From: Pseudomonas fluorescens
GTDB taxonomy: Bacteria > Pseudomonadota > Gammaproteobacteria > Pseudomonadales > Pseudomonadaceae
NCBI RefSeq assembly: GCF_900636825.1
Contig: NZ_LR134318.1
Location: forward strand, 5,007,501 to 5,071,500
DNA length: 64,000 nucleotides
Reading direction: 5' to 3'
Positions 16,765 to 25,203 of this stretch are shown here, in pieces; positions within the stretch are counted from its first letter, which is position 1, and every line of letters begins with the position of its first letter. A program made the position numbers and the translations under genes. The notes under the pieces are model-generated. The model made no database searches. It was not told where the DNA came from and saw nothing but the letters and a program-made list of their open reading frames with translations.

Positions 16765-17933
16765 CAGCCTTGCCAGCTCTTCAGGCCACGAGCGATGCGC
16801 TCTACCGCCTCCTGCAAGCGCGGAAGATTTTGCGTGTAGGCGAAACGCACATGATGGCCGGCCTGATACCGGCCGAAGTCCAGGCCCGGGGTGAAGGCAA
16901 CATGCTCGGTTTCGAGGAAATGCCGGCAGAAGGCGAAGGCATCCCCGCCGAACCGGCTGATATCCGCGTACAAATAAAACGCCCCTTCCGGCACCACGGC
17001 AATGTTGAAACCCAGCTCGCGCAGCGCGGGCAAAAGGAAATCCCGGCGGCGGCCAAACTCGGCGCGGCGCTGTTCGAGGATGGCGATGGTGTCGGGCTCG
17101 AAGCAGGCCAGCGCGGCGTGCTGCGCCATGCTCGGCGCGCTGATGTAAAGGTTCTGCGCCAGTTTCTCCAACTCGCCGACCGCCGCATCCGGCGCTACCA
17201 GCCAGCCGAGACGCCAACCGGTCATGCCAAAATATTTGGAAAAACTGTTCAGCACGAAGGCGCTGTCATCGACCTCAAGCACGCTGGCCGCGTCGGTGCC
17301 GTAGGTCAGGCCGTGATAGATCTCATCCACCACCAGATGGCCGTGTTTGCCTTTGATCGCGATGGACAACCCGGCCAGCTCATCGCGGGTCAGGATCGTA
17401 CCGGTCGGGTTGGCCGGCGAAGCGACCAGCGCGCCGACACTGTCCTGATCCCAATGGCGCTCGACCAGATCCGGGGTCAGTTGATAGCGCACGTCCGGCC
17501 CGACCGGCACCAGCTGCGCCGCGCCTTCGACCAGACGCAGGAAGTGCCGATTGCACGGATAGCCCGGATCCGCCAACAGCCAGTGTTTACCCGGATCGAC
17601 CAGCAAAGCGCTGGCCAACAACAACGCACCGGAGCCACCCGGGGTGATCAGAATGCGCCGTGGATCGATGTTCAAGCCGTAACGCGACTGGTAAAAACCG
17701 GCGATCGCCTCACGCAGCTCCGGGATCCCGCGGGCGGCGGTGTAACGGGTATTGCCGGCAGTCAGTGCTGCCTGTCCGGCGCGGATGATCGGCTCTGCGG
17801 TAGTGAAATCCGGCTCGCCAATTTCCAGGTGGATGACGTCGTGCCCTTCAGCTTGCAATTCGTTGGCCCGCGCCAGCAGCGCCATTACATGGAACGGTTC
17901 GATCGCACGGCTGCGTGCACTGTAAGGGGCCAT
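16764..17933 (-). CDS. Pyridoxal-phosphate-dependent class I/II aminotransferase
   Basis: The 389-residue fold-type I enzyme shows the PLP-lysine motif NSFSKYFGMTGWRLGW near 228-243, with the Schiff-base lysine in SFSKYFG. It also has ASPANPTGTIL near 168 and the C-terminal arginine region HHVRFAYTQN that binds the substrate carboxylate. It resembles the AspC/AlaT subfamily, but the substrate cannot be read from sequence. It is the first gene of a two-gene operon with sfsA. Confidence 0.88.
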   Translation of the reverse strand: MAPYSARSRAIEPFHVMALLARANELQAEGHDVIHLEIGEPDFTTAEPIIRAGQAALTAGNTRYTAARGIPELREAIAGFYQSRYGLNIDPRRILITPGGSGALLLASALLVDPGKHWLLADPGYPCNRHFLRLVEGAAQLVPVGPDVRYQLTPDLVERHWDQDSVGALVASPANPTGTILTRDELAGLSIAIKGKHGHLVVDEIYHGLTYGTDAASVLEVDDSAFVLNSFSKYFGMTGWRLGWLVAPDAAVGELEKLAQNLYISAPSMAQHAALACFEPDTIAILEQRRAEFGRRRDFLLPALRELGFNIAVVPEGAFYLYADISRFGGDAFAFCRHFLETEHVAFTPGLDFGRYQAGHHVRFAYTQNLPRLQEAVERIARGLKSWQG

Positions 17934-18266
17934 TGACTTGCCTTCGACGGGAAAAAGAAACGATTCTACCTGTCTGCCGGAACGAGCGAGAACCCGTAAC
18001 GGTCACAGCCTCAAGAACGCTGGACTGTAACGATATAAGCGTACGCTCCAGGATTGACTAAAATCAGTGATTGAACAGGTCTTCAACACCGCCTGACACG
18101 GCTTGCCAAACATTTGCAAGCGCCACCCGCCGGGGGCTCGACATCCGGGAGTAGCGCAGTCCGAATTGATCTGGTAAGTTCGCCCGCTTGCAGCCGCAGG
18201 GCCGGCAGGTGTCGGTGATGGAGCAATCCTGCGCAATGGATTACAAGAGTAGAGGCGGTCCATTTC
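17934..18266 (+). other. dksA upstream region
   Basis: These 333 bases hold no gene I would support; a 144-codon minus-strand frame across the junction into dksA is antisense. An imperfect hairpin CTTGC-9-GCAAG lies at 18102-18120. The region should carry the dksA promoter and a long leader, but no strong consensus -35/-10 pair stands out. Confidence 0.4.
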
Positions 18267-18710
18267 ATGCCCACCCAAGCAAAGCAACAGCAGCAAACGA
18301 CCATCAGCGGTTTCGAACCTTACGTTCCGAAGGCCGGTGAAGAGTACATGGGCGCCCCGATGCGAGCGCACTTCACCAAGATCCTGAACAAGTGGAAACA
18401 GGACTTGATGCAGGAAGTCGACCGTACTGTTGATCACATGAAGGACGAAGCGGCCAACTTCCCTGACCCGGCCGACCGTGCCAGCCAGGAAGAAGAATTC
18501 GCCCTCGAGCTGCGCGCCCGCGACCGCGAGCGCAAGTTGATCAAGAAGATCGACAAGACGCTCGAACTGATTCAGGACGAAGAATACGGCTGGTGCGAGT
18601 CCTGCGGCATCGAGATCGGCGTCAAGCGCCTCGAAGCCCGTCCGACCGCGGATCTTTGCATCGACTGCAAAACCCTGGCGGAAATCAAGGAAAAGCAGGT
18701 CGGCAAGTAA
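18267..18710 (+). CDS. dksA: RNA polymerase-binding transcription factor DksA
   Basis: DksA enters the RNA polymerase secondary channel and, with ppGpp, mediates the stringent response. The 147-residue protein has the coiled coil (about 33-107) with the acidic tip DPADRAS at 67-73 (D67, D70, A72). The four-cysteine zinc finger is intact (C110, C113, C131, C134), so this is the classic zinc form and not the cysteine-poor DksA2. Upstream residues include a glutamine run (QQQQ). gluQRS follows, as in many gammaproteobacteria, but after a terminator and a REPIN. Confidence 0.96.
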   Translation: MPTQAKQQQQTTISGFEPYVPKAGEEYMGAPMRAHFTKILNKWKQDLMQEVDRTVDHMKDEAANFPDPADRASQEEEFALELRARDRERKLIKKIDKTLELIQDEEYGWCESCGIEIGVKRLEARPTADLCIDCKTLAEIKEKQVGK

Positions 18711-18724
18711 TCTCGACCTGAACG

Positions 18725-18755
18725 AAAAACGGAGCGTGCGAACGCTCCGTTTTTG
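18725..18755 (+). terminator. Rho-independent terminator after dksA
   Basis: The stem ACGGAGCGT-4-ACGCTCCGT (18729-18750) is followed by a T-rich stretch and preceded by A5, 15-20 bases after the dksA stop. Confidence 0.85.
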
Positions 18756-18791
18756 TTTCTGTCTTTTGCCCGCCGAATCAGCTTCTGCCTT

Positions 18792-18880
18792 TGTGGGAGC
18801 GAGCCTGCTCGCGAAAGCGCCCCTTCAGACGACTCATCAATGACTGATAGAGCGCTTTCGCGAGCAGGCTCGCTCCCACA
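18792..18880. repeat. REPIN, family B
   Basis: Facing copies of TGTGGGAGCGAGCCTGCTCG, heads outermost and arms near perfect, lie between dksA and gluQRS. Confidence 0.88.
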
Positions 18881-18920
18881 GGGGTAATCTGCGTAACTTC
18901 TGAATAGTTTCATCGCCCCC

Positions 18921-19817
18921 ATGACTGCCAAAACCTCCCCGCCCTACATCGGCCGCTTCGCCCCAACCCCCAGCGGCCACTTGCACTTCGGTTCACTGGT
19001 CGCTGCGCTGGCCTCCTACCTCGACGCCCGCTCGGTCGGCGGCCGCTGGCTGGTGCGCATGGAGGATCTCGATCCGCCCCGTGAAGAGCCCGGTGCGCAG
19101 GCCGCGATTCTCCAGGCGCTGGAAAGCTATGGCTTCGAATGGGACGGCGAGATGGTCCGTCAGAGTGATCGGCACGAAGCCTATGCCGATGTGCTCAACA
19201 GCCTGTTCAATCACGGCCTGGCTTATGCCTGCACCTGCTCGCGAAAGCAATTGGAGCCTTATCACGGGATTTATCCGGGTTTGTGCCGCAACGCTGGCCA
19301 CGACCAGCACGACGCGGCGATCCGCCTGCGTGTGCCTGAGCTGGAATACCACTTCGTCGACCGCGTGCAGGGCGAATTCCGTCAGCACCTGGGCCGCGAT
19401 GTCGGTGACTTCGTGATCCGTCGCCGCGACGGCCTCTATGCCTATCAATTGGCCGTGGTGCTCGACGACGCATGGCAAGGCATCACCGATATCGTGCGCG
19501 GCGCCGATCTGCTCGACTCGACACCACGCCAGTTGTATCTGCAGGAATTGCTCGGCCTGCGCCAGCCGCGCTATCTGCATTTGCCTCTGATCACTCAGCC
19601 GGACGGCAACAAGCTCGGCAAGTCCTATCGCTCACCGCCCCTTGAAGCCGATCAGGCCACGCCGTTGTTGCTGCGGGCCTTGCGCGCACTGGGGCAAAAC
19701 CCCGACGCCGAGCTGAATCACGCCACGCCAGAGGAATTGCTCAAGTGGGGCAGCGCGCATTGGGATGCGACCAGGATCCCGCGCACACTGACCTTGCCCG
19801 AGGCGCAATTGCAATGA
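18921..19817 (+). CDS. gluQ: Glutamyl-Q tRNA(Asp) synthetase
   Basis: GluQRS attaches glutamate to queuosine at position 34 of tRNA-Asp. The 298-residue enzyme is a truncated glutamyl-tRNA synthetase with only the catalytic core and no anticodon-binding domain. It has the HIGH-like GHLHFG at 19-24 and the KMSKS-like KLGKS near 236. The zinc site is C104, C106, Y118 and C122. All features of an active enzyme are present. The spacing from dksA suggests independent expression. Confidence 0.93.
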   Translation: MTAKTSPPYIGRFAPTPSGHLHFGSLVAALASYLDARSVGGRWLVRMEDLDPPREEPGAQAAILQALESYGFEWDGEMVRQSDRHEAYADVLNSLFNHGLAYACTCSRKQLEPYHGIYPGLCRNAGHDQHDAAIRLRVPELEYHFVDRVQGEFRQHLGRDVGDFVIRRRDGLYAYQLAVVLDDAWQGITDIVRGADLLDSTPRQLYLQELLGLRQPRYLHLPLITQPDGNKLGKSYRSPPLEADQATPLLLRALRALGQNPDAELNHATPEELLKWGSAHWDATRIPRTLTLPEAQLQ

Positions 19818-19894
19818 CCACCCTTGCACAAGCGCGCCCATCCGTTACCATCGCCGCACGTTTTCGGGCACGCGCATAAAAAAGAGAGGCCGGG

Positions 19895-20071
19895 ATGTAC
19901 ATCTATCGCTTGGTCCTGCTTTTAGTCGTGGGGATCTACCTGTTTTCCCCCGCCATCATGGATTGGTGGATCGACGCGACGGGCGCCTGGTATCGCCCTT
20001 ATCTGCTTTGGCTGATCCTCATAGTCGTGACCTTCATCCTGCAGAGCCAAAAAGATGCCGATGAGCTTTAG
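19895..20071 (+). CDS. Small two-helix membrane protein upstream of cbrA
   Basis: The 58-residue frame begins MYIYRLVLLLVVGIYLFSPA. It has a hydrophobic helix at about 5-22, a Trp-rich linker (DWWIDATGAWY) and a second helix at about 36-50, ending in a short charged tail. AGAGAGG lies nine bases before the ATG. Its last 17 bases overlap the start of cbrA in another frame, so expression is probably coupled to the CbrA sensor. P. aeruginosa has, as I recall, a small gene at this place (PA4724.1). Function is unknown. Confidence 0.75.
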   Translation: MYIYRLVLLLVVGIYLFSPAIMDWWIDATGAWYRPYLLWLILIVVTFILQSQKDADEL

Positions 20072-23009
20072 CCTGACCCAGATGATCCTGATCAGCGCCG
20101 CGTACCTGGCGGCGCTGTTCGGCGTTGCCTGGGTCAGCGAACGGGGCATGATCCCGCGCGCGATCATTCGCCACCCGCTGACCTACACCTTGTCGCTGGG
20201 GGTTTACGCCAGTGCGTGGGCGTTCTACGGCACGGTAGGTCTGGCGTATCAATACGGCTATGGATTTCTGTCCAGTTATCTCGGCGTGTCCGGCGCGTTT
20301 CTGCTGGCGCCAGTGCTGCTCTATCCGATCCTGAAAATCACCCGCACCTATCAACTGTCGTCGCTGGCGGATCTGTTCGCCTTCCGCTTTCGCAGCACCT
20401 GGGCCGGCGCCTTGACCACCATCTTCATGCTGATCGGCGTGCTGCCGTTGCTGGCCCTGCAGATTCAGGCGGTGGCCGACTCGATCGGCATTCTGACCGG
20501 CGAACCGGTGCAGAGCCGCGTCGCGCTGGCGTTCTGCGCGCTGATCATTCTGTTCACGATCTTCTTCGGCTCGCGCCACATCGCCACCCGTGAAAAACAC
20601 GAAGGCCTGGTGTTCGCGATTGCTTTTGAATCGGTGATCAAGCTGATCGCCCTTGGTGGCGTCGGCCTGTATGCGTTGTACGGGGTATTCGACGGTCCGC
20701 AACAACTCGAATTATGGCTGCTGCAGAACCAGACCGCCCTCGCCGCTTTGCACACGCCGCTGCAGGAAGGCCCATGGCGCACATTGCTGCTGGTGTTCTT
20801 CGCCTCGGCGATTGTGATGCCGCACATGTATCACATGACATTCACCGAGAACCTCAACCCGCGCTCACTGGTCAGCGCGAGCTGGGGCCTGCCGCTGTTC
20901 CTGTTGCTGATGAGCCTGGCAGTGCCGTTGATCTTGTGGGCCGGCCTCAAGCTCGGCGCCACGACCAATCCGGAGTATTTCACGCTGGGCGTCGGCATTG
21001 CCGCCAATAGCAAACCGCTGGCATTGCTCGCGTATGTCGGCGGTTTGTCGGCGGCAAGCGGGCTGATCATCGTCACCACACTGGCGCTGTCGGGCATGGC
21101 GCTCAATCACCTGGTGCTGCCGCTTTATCAGCCACCGGCCGAGGGCAATATCTACCGCTGGCTGAAGTGGACGCGCCGTGCGCTGATCGTCGCGATCATC
21201 ATGGCCGGTTTCGGTTTCTATCTGATGCTCGGTGCCGAACAGGATCTGGCGAATCTCGGCATCGTCGCCTTCGTCGCGACCCTGCAATTTTTGCCCGGCG
21301 TGTTGTCGGTGCTGTACTGGCCGACCGCCAACCGTCGCGGCTTTATTGCCGGTCTGCTGGCAGGGATTCTGGTCTGGGTGGTGACCATGCTGCTGCCGTT
21401 GGTCGGCAACCTGCAGGGTTTCTACATTCCGCTGCTGAACATGATTTACGTGCTGGACGACACCAGTTGGCACATGGCAGCCATCGCCTCGCTCGCCGCC
21501 AACGTCCTGATGTTCACGCTGATCTCGCTGTTCACCAACGCCAGCCCGGAAGAAGCCAGTGCCGCCGAGGCGTGTGCTGTGGATAACGTGCGCCGCCCGC
21601 AACGTCGCGAATTGCACGCGGCCTCGCCACAGGAGTTTGCCACGCAACTGGCCAAACCGTTGGGTGCCAAGGCTGCGCAGAAAGAAGTCGAGCAAGCGTT
21701 GCGGGATCTTTATCTGCCCTTCGACGAGCGCCGCCCCTACGCGCTGCGCCGTTTGCGCGATCGCATCGAAGCCAACCTTTCCGGCCTGATGGGCCCGAGC
21801 GTGGCGCAGGACATGGTGGAAACCTTCCTGCCGTACAAGGCCGGCGGCGAAAACTACGTGACCGAAGACATCCACTTCATCGAAAGCCGTCTCGAGGATT
21901 ATCACTCGCGCCTCACCGGCCTGGCGGCCGAACTCGATGCCCTGCGTCGTTATCACCGCCAGACTCTGCAGGAACTGCCGATGGGCGTGTGCTCGCTGGC
22001 CAAGGATCAAGAGATCCTGATGTGGAACAAAGCCATGGAAGAGCTGACCGGCATCGCCGCGCAACGGGTAGTCGGTTCGCGCCTGAGCACTATCGCCAAT
22101 CCGTGGAAAGAACTGCTGCAGGGCTTCATCAATCTGCCCGATGAGCATTTGCATAAACAGCATCTGGCCCTCGACGGCCAGACCCGTTGGCTGAACTTGC
22201 ACAAAGCGGCGATCGACGAGCCGCTGGCACCCGGTAACAGTGGCCTGGTGTTACTGGTCGAGGATTTGACCGAAACGCAGATGCTTGAAGATAAACTGGT
22301 GCATTCCGAACGTCTGGCCAGCATCGGGCGCCTGGCGGCGGGTGTGGCCCACGAAATCGGCAACCCGATCACCGGCATTGCCTGCCTCGCGCAGAATCTG
22401 CGCGAAGAACGCGAAGATGACGGCGAACTGACGGAAATCAGCGGACAAATTCTCGAGCAGACCAAACGCGTCTCGCGCATCGTGCAGTCGCTGATGAGCT
22501 TTGCCCACGCCGGCAGCCATCAGCACAGCGACGAGCCCGTTTGTCTGGCCGAGGTGGCGCAGGACGCAATCGGCCTATTAGCGTTGAACCGCCGCAATTT
22601 CGAAGTGCAGTTCTACAACCTGTGCGATCCCGACCACTGGGTCGAAGGCGATCCGCAGCGACTCGCCCAGGTGCTGATCAATCTGCTCTCCAACGCCCGC
22701 GACGCCTCGCCGCCGCACAGTGCGGTACGGGTCAAGAGCGAAGCCGGCGAACACACGGTCGATCTGATCGTCGAGGACGAAGGCAGCGGTATTCCATCGA
22801 GCATCATGGACCGATTGTTCGAACCTTTCTTCACCACCAAGGATCCGGGTGAAGGCACCGGTCTGGGCCTTGCACTGGTCTATTCCATCGTTGAAGAGCA
22901 TTATGGACAAATCACCATCGACAGCCCGGCTGATGTACAAAGCCAACGCGGCACCCGTATCCGGGTGACCTTACCGCGTCATGTCGAAGCGACGTCCGCT
23001 GTGAACTGA
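20055..23009 (+). CDS. cbrA: Two-component sensor histidine kinase CbrA
   Basis: CbrA governs use of amino acids and other carbon sources through CbrB. The 984-residue protein fuses a sodium/solute symporter-like domain (about 13 membrane helices, residues 5-510) to a linker, a PAS domain (about 630-755, from LQELPMGVCSLAKD), a HisKA domain (phospho-His near 765 in VAHEIGNPITG) and a HATPase domain (NLLSNARDA near 876, GEGTGLGLAL near 933). Whether the symporter part transports or only senses cannot be told from sequence. A second ATG two codons on is an alternative start. cbrB follows 22 bases later. Confidence 0.95.
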   Translation: MPMSFSLTQMILISAAYLAALFGVAWVSERGMIPRAIIRHPLTYTLSLGVYASAWAFYGTVGLAYQYGYGFLSSYLGVSGAFLLAPVLLYPILKITRTYQLSSLADLFAFRFRSTWAGALTTIFMLIGVLPLLALQIQAVADSIGILTGEPVQSRVALAFCALIILFTIFFGSRHIATREKHEGLVFAIAFESVIKLIALGGVGLYALYGVFDGPQQLELWLLQNQTALAALHTPLQEGPWRTLLLVFFASAIVMPHMYHMTFTENLNPRSLVSASWGLPLFLLLMSLAVPLILWAGLKLGATTNPEYFTLGVGIAANSKPLALLAYVGGLSAASGLIIVTTLALSGMALNHLVLPLYQPPAEGNIYRWLKWTRRALIVAIIMAGFGFYLMLGAEQDLANLGIVAFVATLQFLPGVLSVLYWPTANRRGFIAGLLAGILVWVVTMLLPLVGNLQGFYIPLLNMIYVLDDTSWHMAAIASLAANVLMFTLISLFTNASPEEASAAEACAVDNVRRPQRRELHAASPQEFATQLAKPLGAKAAQKEVEQALRDLYLPFDERRPYALRRLRDRIEANLSGLMGPSVAQDMVETFLPYKAGGENYVTEDIHFIESRLEDYHSRLTGLAAELDALRRYHRQTLQELPMGVCSLAKDQEILMWNKAMEELTGIAAQRVVGSRLSTIANPWKELLQGFINLPDEHLHKQHLALDGQTRWLNLHKAAIDEPLAPGNSGLVLLVEDLTETQMLEDKLVHSERLASIGRLAAGVAHEIGNPITGIACLAQNLREEREDDGELTEISGQILEQTKRVSRIVQSLMSFAHAGSHQHSDEPVCLAEVAQDAIGLLALNRRNFEVQFYNLCDPDHWVEGDPQRLAQVLINLLSNARDASPPHSAVRVKSEAGEHTVDLIVEDEGSGIPSSIMDRLFEPFFTTKDPGEGTGLGLALVYSIVEEHYGQITIDSPADVQSQRGTRIRVTLPRHVEATSAVN

Positions 23010-23031
23010 GACCGTCGAGAGTATCGAATCA

Positions 23032-24468
23032 ATGCCGCACATTTTGATCGTCGAAGACGAAACCATTATCCGCTCCGCCTTGCGCCGCCTGCTGGAACGT
23101 AACCAGTACCAGGTCAGCGAAGCCGGTTCAGTGCAGGAAGCACAAGAACGCTTCACCATTCCTACGTTCGATCTGATCGTCAGCGACCTGCGCCTGCCGG
23201 GTGCTCCGGGCACCGAGCTGATCAAGCTCGGCCAAGGCACGCCGGTGCTGATCATGACCAGCTACGCCAGCCTGCGCTCGGCGGTCGATTCGATGAAAAT
23301 GGGCGCGGTCGATTACATCGCCAAGCCGTTCGACCACGATGAAATGCTTCAGGCCGTTGCGCGCATCCTGCGTGATCGTCAGTCGGCACCAGCCGCCGGC
23401 GAAGCCACGACGAGCAAGCCTGCATCTGCCGGCAATAAATCGGCTGTGGATAACAGCAACGGCGAAATCGGCATCATCGGCTCCTGCCCGCCGATGCAGG
23501 ATCTGTACAGCAAGATCCGCAAGGTCGCGCCCACTGATTCCAACGTGCTGATCCAGGGCGAGTCCGGTACCGGTAAAGAACTGGTGGCGCGCGCGCTGCA
23601 CAATCTTTCCAAGCGCGCCAAGGCGCCGATGATTTCGGTGAACTGCGCGGCGATTCCGGAAAGCCTGATCGAGTCCGAACTGTTTGGCCACGAGAAAGGC
23701 GCGTTTACCGGTGCCAGCGCCGGGCGTGCCGGTCTGGTCGAAGCGGCGGACGGCGGCACGCTGTTCCTCGATGAAATCGGCGAACTGCCGCTCGAAGCTC
23801 AGGCGCGCTTGCTGCGAGTCTTGCAGGAAGGCGAAATTCGTCGGGTCGGCTCGGTGCAGTCGCAAAAAGTCGATGTGCGCCTGATCGCTGCAACGCACCG
23901 CGATCTCAAGAGCCTAGCGAAAATCGGCCAGTTCCGTGAGGACCTTTATTACCGTCTGCACGTGATCGCTTTGAAGTTGCCGCCCCTGCGCGAGCGTGGC
24001 GCCGACGTCAACGAAATCGCCACTGCCTTCCTTGCCCGTCAGAGCGCGCGCATCAATCGCACTGACTTGAAATTCGCCGCAGATGCCGAACAAGCAATCC
24101 GGCATTATTCCTGGCCGGGCAACGTGCGTGAGCTGGAGAACGCGGTCGAGCGCGCGGTGATTCTGAGCGAAAGCCCGGAAATTTCCGCCGATCTGCTGGG
24201 CATCGACATCGAGCTAGGCGATCTGGAGGACGATGAATTCATCGGACTGCCGCCGCAAACGGCCGGTAACGCCAGCAACAGCAGCCATGAGCCGACCGAA
24301 GACCTGTCGCTGGAGGATTACTTCCAGCACTTCGTCCTCGAGCATCAGGATCACATGACCGAGACCGAACTGGCGCGCAAACTGGGCGTCAGCCGCAAAT
24401 GCCTGTGGGAACGCCGCCAGCGATTGGGCATTCCGCGACGCAAGACCGGGGTTGCCAGCGAGAGCTGA
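23032..24468 (+). CDS. cbrB: Sigma-54-dependent response regulator CbrB
   Basis: The 478-residue NtrC-type activator has a receiver domain with phospho-Asp52 (VSDLRLPG). The AAA+ domain has Walker A GESGTGKE near 177 and the sigma-54 contact loop GAFTGA near 222. The C-terminal helix-turn-helix is ELARKLGVSRKCLWERRQRL. It is expected to switch on crcZ directly, whose promoter lies about 170 bases downstream. It forms an operon with cbrA. Confidence 0.96.
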   Translation: MPHILIVEDETIIRSALRRLLERNQYQVSEAGSVQEAQERFTIPTFDLIVSDLRLPGAPGTELIKLGQGTPVLIMTSYASLRSAVDSMKMGAVDYIAKPFDHDEMLQAVARILRDRQSAPAAGEATTSKPASAGNKSAVDNSNGEIGIIGSCPPMQDLYSKIRKVAPTDSNVLIQGESGTGKELVARALHNLSKRAKAPMISVNCAAIPESLIESELFGHEKGAFTGASAGRAGLVEAADGGTLFLDEIGELPLEAQARLLRVLQEGEIRRVGSVQSQKVDVRLIAATHRDLKSLAKIGQFREDLYYRLHVIALKLPPLRERGADVNEIATAFLARQSARINRTDLKFAADAEQAIRHYSWPGNVRELENAVERAVILSESPEISADLLGIDIELGDLEDDEFIGLPPQTAGNASNSSHEPTEDLSLEDYFQHFVLEHQDHMTETELARKLGVSRKCLWERRQRLGIPRRKTGVASES

Positions 24469-24469
24469 C

Positions 24470-24496
24470 CGTTACCCATGACGCACACGGGTAACG
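24470..24496. promoter_or_regulatory. Inverted repeat CGTTACCC-11-GGGTAACG, candidate CbrB site
   Basis: A perfect 8-bp dyad starts just after the cbrB stop codon and lies about 145 bases before the sigma-54 promoter, the usual distance for an upstream activating sequence. The GTTAC/GTAAC half-sites agree with reported CbrB targets as I remember them. Confidence 0.65.
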
Positions 24497-24514
24497 CATG
24501 AAAATGTGAAAAAA

Positions 24515-24542
24515 CTGTTACCGCAGTCGATTCACGTAACAG
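24515..24542. promoter_or_regulatory. Inverted repeat CTGTTAC-14-GTAACAG, candidate CbrB site
   Basis: This second perfect dyad has the same GTTAC/GTAAC half-sites, about 100 bases before the crcZ promoter. Its right arm touches the cbrB terminator hairpin. Confidence 0.68.
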
Positions 24543-24580
24543 AAGCCGGGGTTATCGGTAACGAAACCCCGGCTTTTTTT
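24543..24580 (+). terminator. Rho-independent terminator after cbrB
   Basis: The stem AAGCCGGGGTT (24543-24553) / AACCCCGGCTT (24565-24575) is followed by T7. The loop contains GTTATCGGTAAC, so a third GTTA/TAAC pair sits inside the terminator. Confidence 0.85.
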
Positions 24581-24638
24581 CGCCCCTGCAAAACGGTTAT
24601 ATCGACCTAACCCCTTGTTTTACTGGGCGTTGGAAAAG

Positions 24639-24655
24639 TTGGCACGCACCCTGCT
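24639..24655 (+). promoter_or_regulatory. Sigma-54 promoter of crcZ
   Basis: TTGGCACGCACCCTGCT fits the -24/-12 consensus. GG (24641-24642) and GC (24653-24654) are exactly ten bases apart. Start of transcription is predicted near 24667. Confidence 0.88.
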
Positions 24656-24666
24656 ATATGTTTGGT

Positions 24667-25035
24667 ACAAGAACAATAACAAGCAATGCACAAGACAATA
24701 AAAATAAGACGAATCGACTCACGCACAATAAAAACAAGACGGCGAGAGGCGCAGCTAACTGATTCTTTTGGAGAGGCGTTGTATTTGGGGCTTGCCCCAC
24801 GACCAGGCCGAGAACAACAAAAACTGTCCTAAGACAGAGCCTGTACTGGTTGGATCGAGAGATCACTGCAATTCAGCGACCAAAGCAATCCGTTTGCTCT
24901 TGGCTCCCGATTGGGAGGGTCACGAAACGAAAGCTTCGTGACGAGGGCACTCAACAAAAACAAGAAGCCCGAATCAATAATAAAAAGAGCATGCAACTAC
25001 TTCTTGGGGAGCTTCGGCTCCCCTTGTAGTTTCTC
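24667..25035 (+). ncRNA. crcZ: CrcZ, Hfq/Crc-sequestering small RNA
   Basis: CrcZ binds Hfq (with Crc) and so relieves catabolite repression. It sits in its usual place between cbrB and pcnB. At least five A-rich CA motifs are visible: near 24669-24682, 24725-24739, 24811-24824, 24952-24965 and 24972-24988. The 3' end is a strong hairpin GGGGAGC-TTCG-GCTCCCC (25006-25023) extended by AACTAC/GTAGTT. The tail is pyrimidine-rich rather than a pure T run, so the exact end is uncertain. Length is about 370 nt. Ends are predicted, not mapped. Confidence 0.9.
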
Positions 25036-25203
25036 CCTCCTGGCAAAATCCCTCTGTTTTTCCTCCCTCGACCCTTGCAGCTTGCGGCTTACAGCTCATA
25101 TCTGCCGTGTCCTACACCATCCCTCGACTAAATGCTAGAATCTGCGCCCATCATGCGGTCATTCTTTTGGTATGGCCGAACATTCCTTCAAACAGTGCAT
25201 CCC
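25036..25203 (+). other. crcZ-pcnB spacer
   Basis: No gene is supported. It contains a CTTGCAGCTTGCGGCTTACAG stretch (about 25074-25095) of the CTTGCAGC type that recurs in other orientation near 34252. The pcnB reading frame extends upstream into this region, but without conserved sequence. Confidence 0.4.

Noticed and set aside
18003..18437. 144-codon minus-strand frame across the dksA upstream region
   Set aside because: Overlaps the dksA start in antisense and shows no conserved features.
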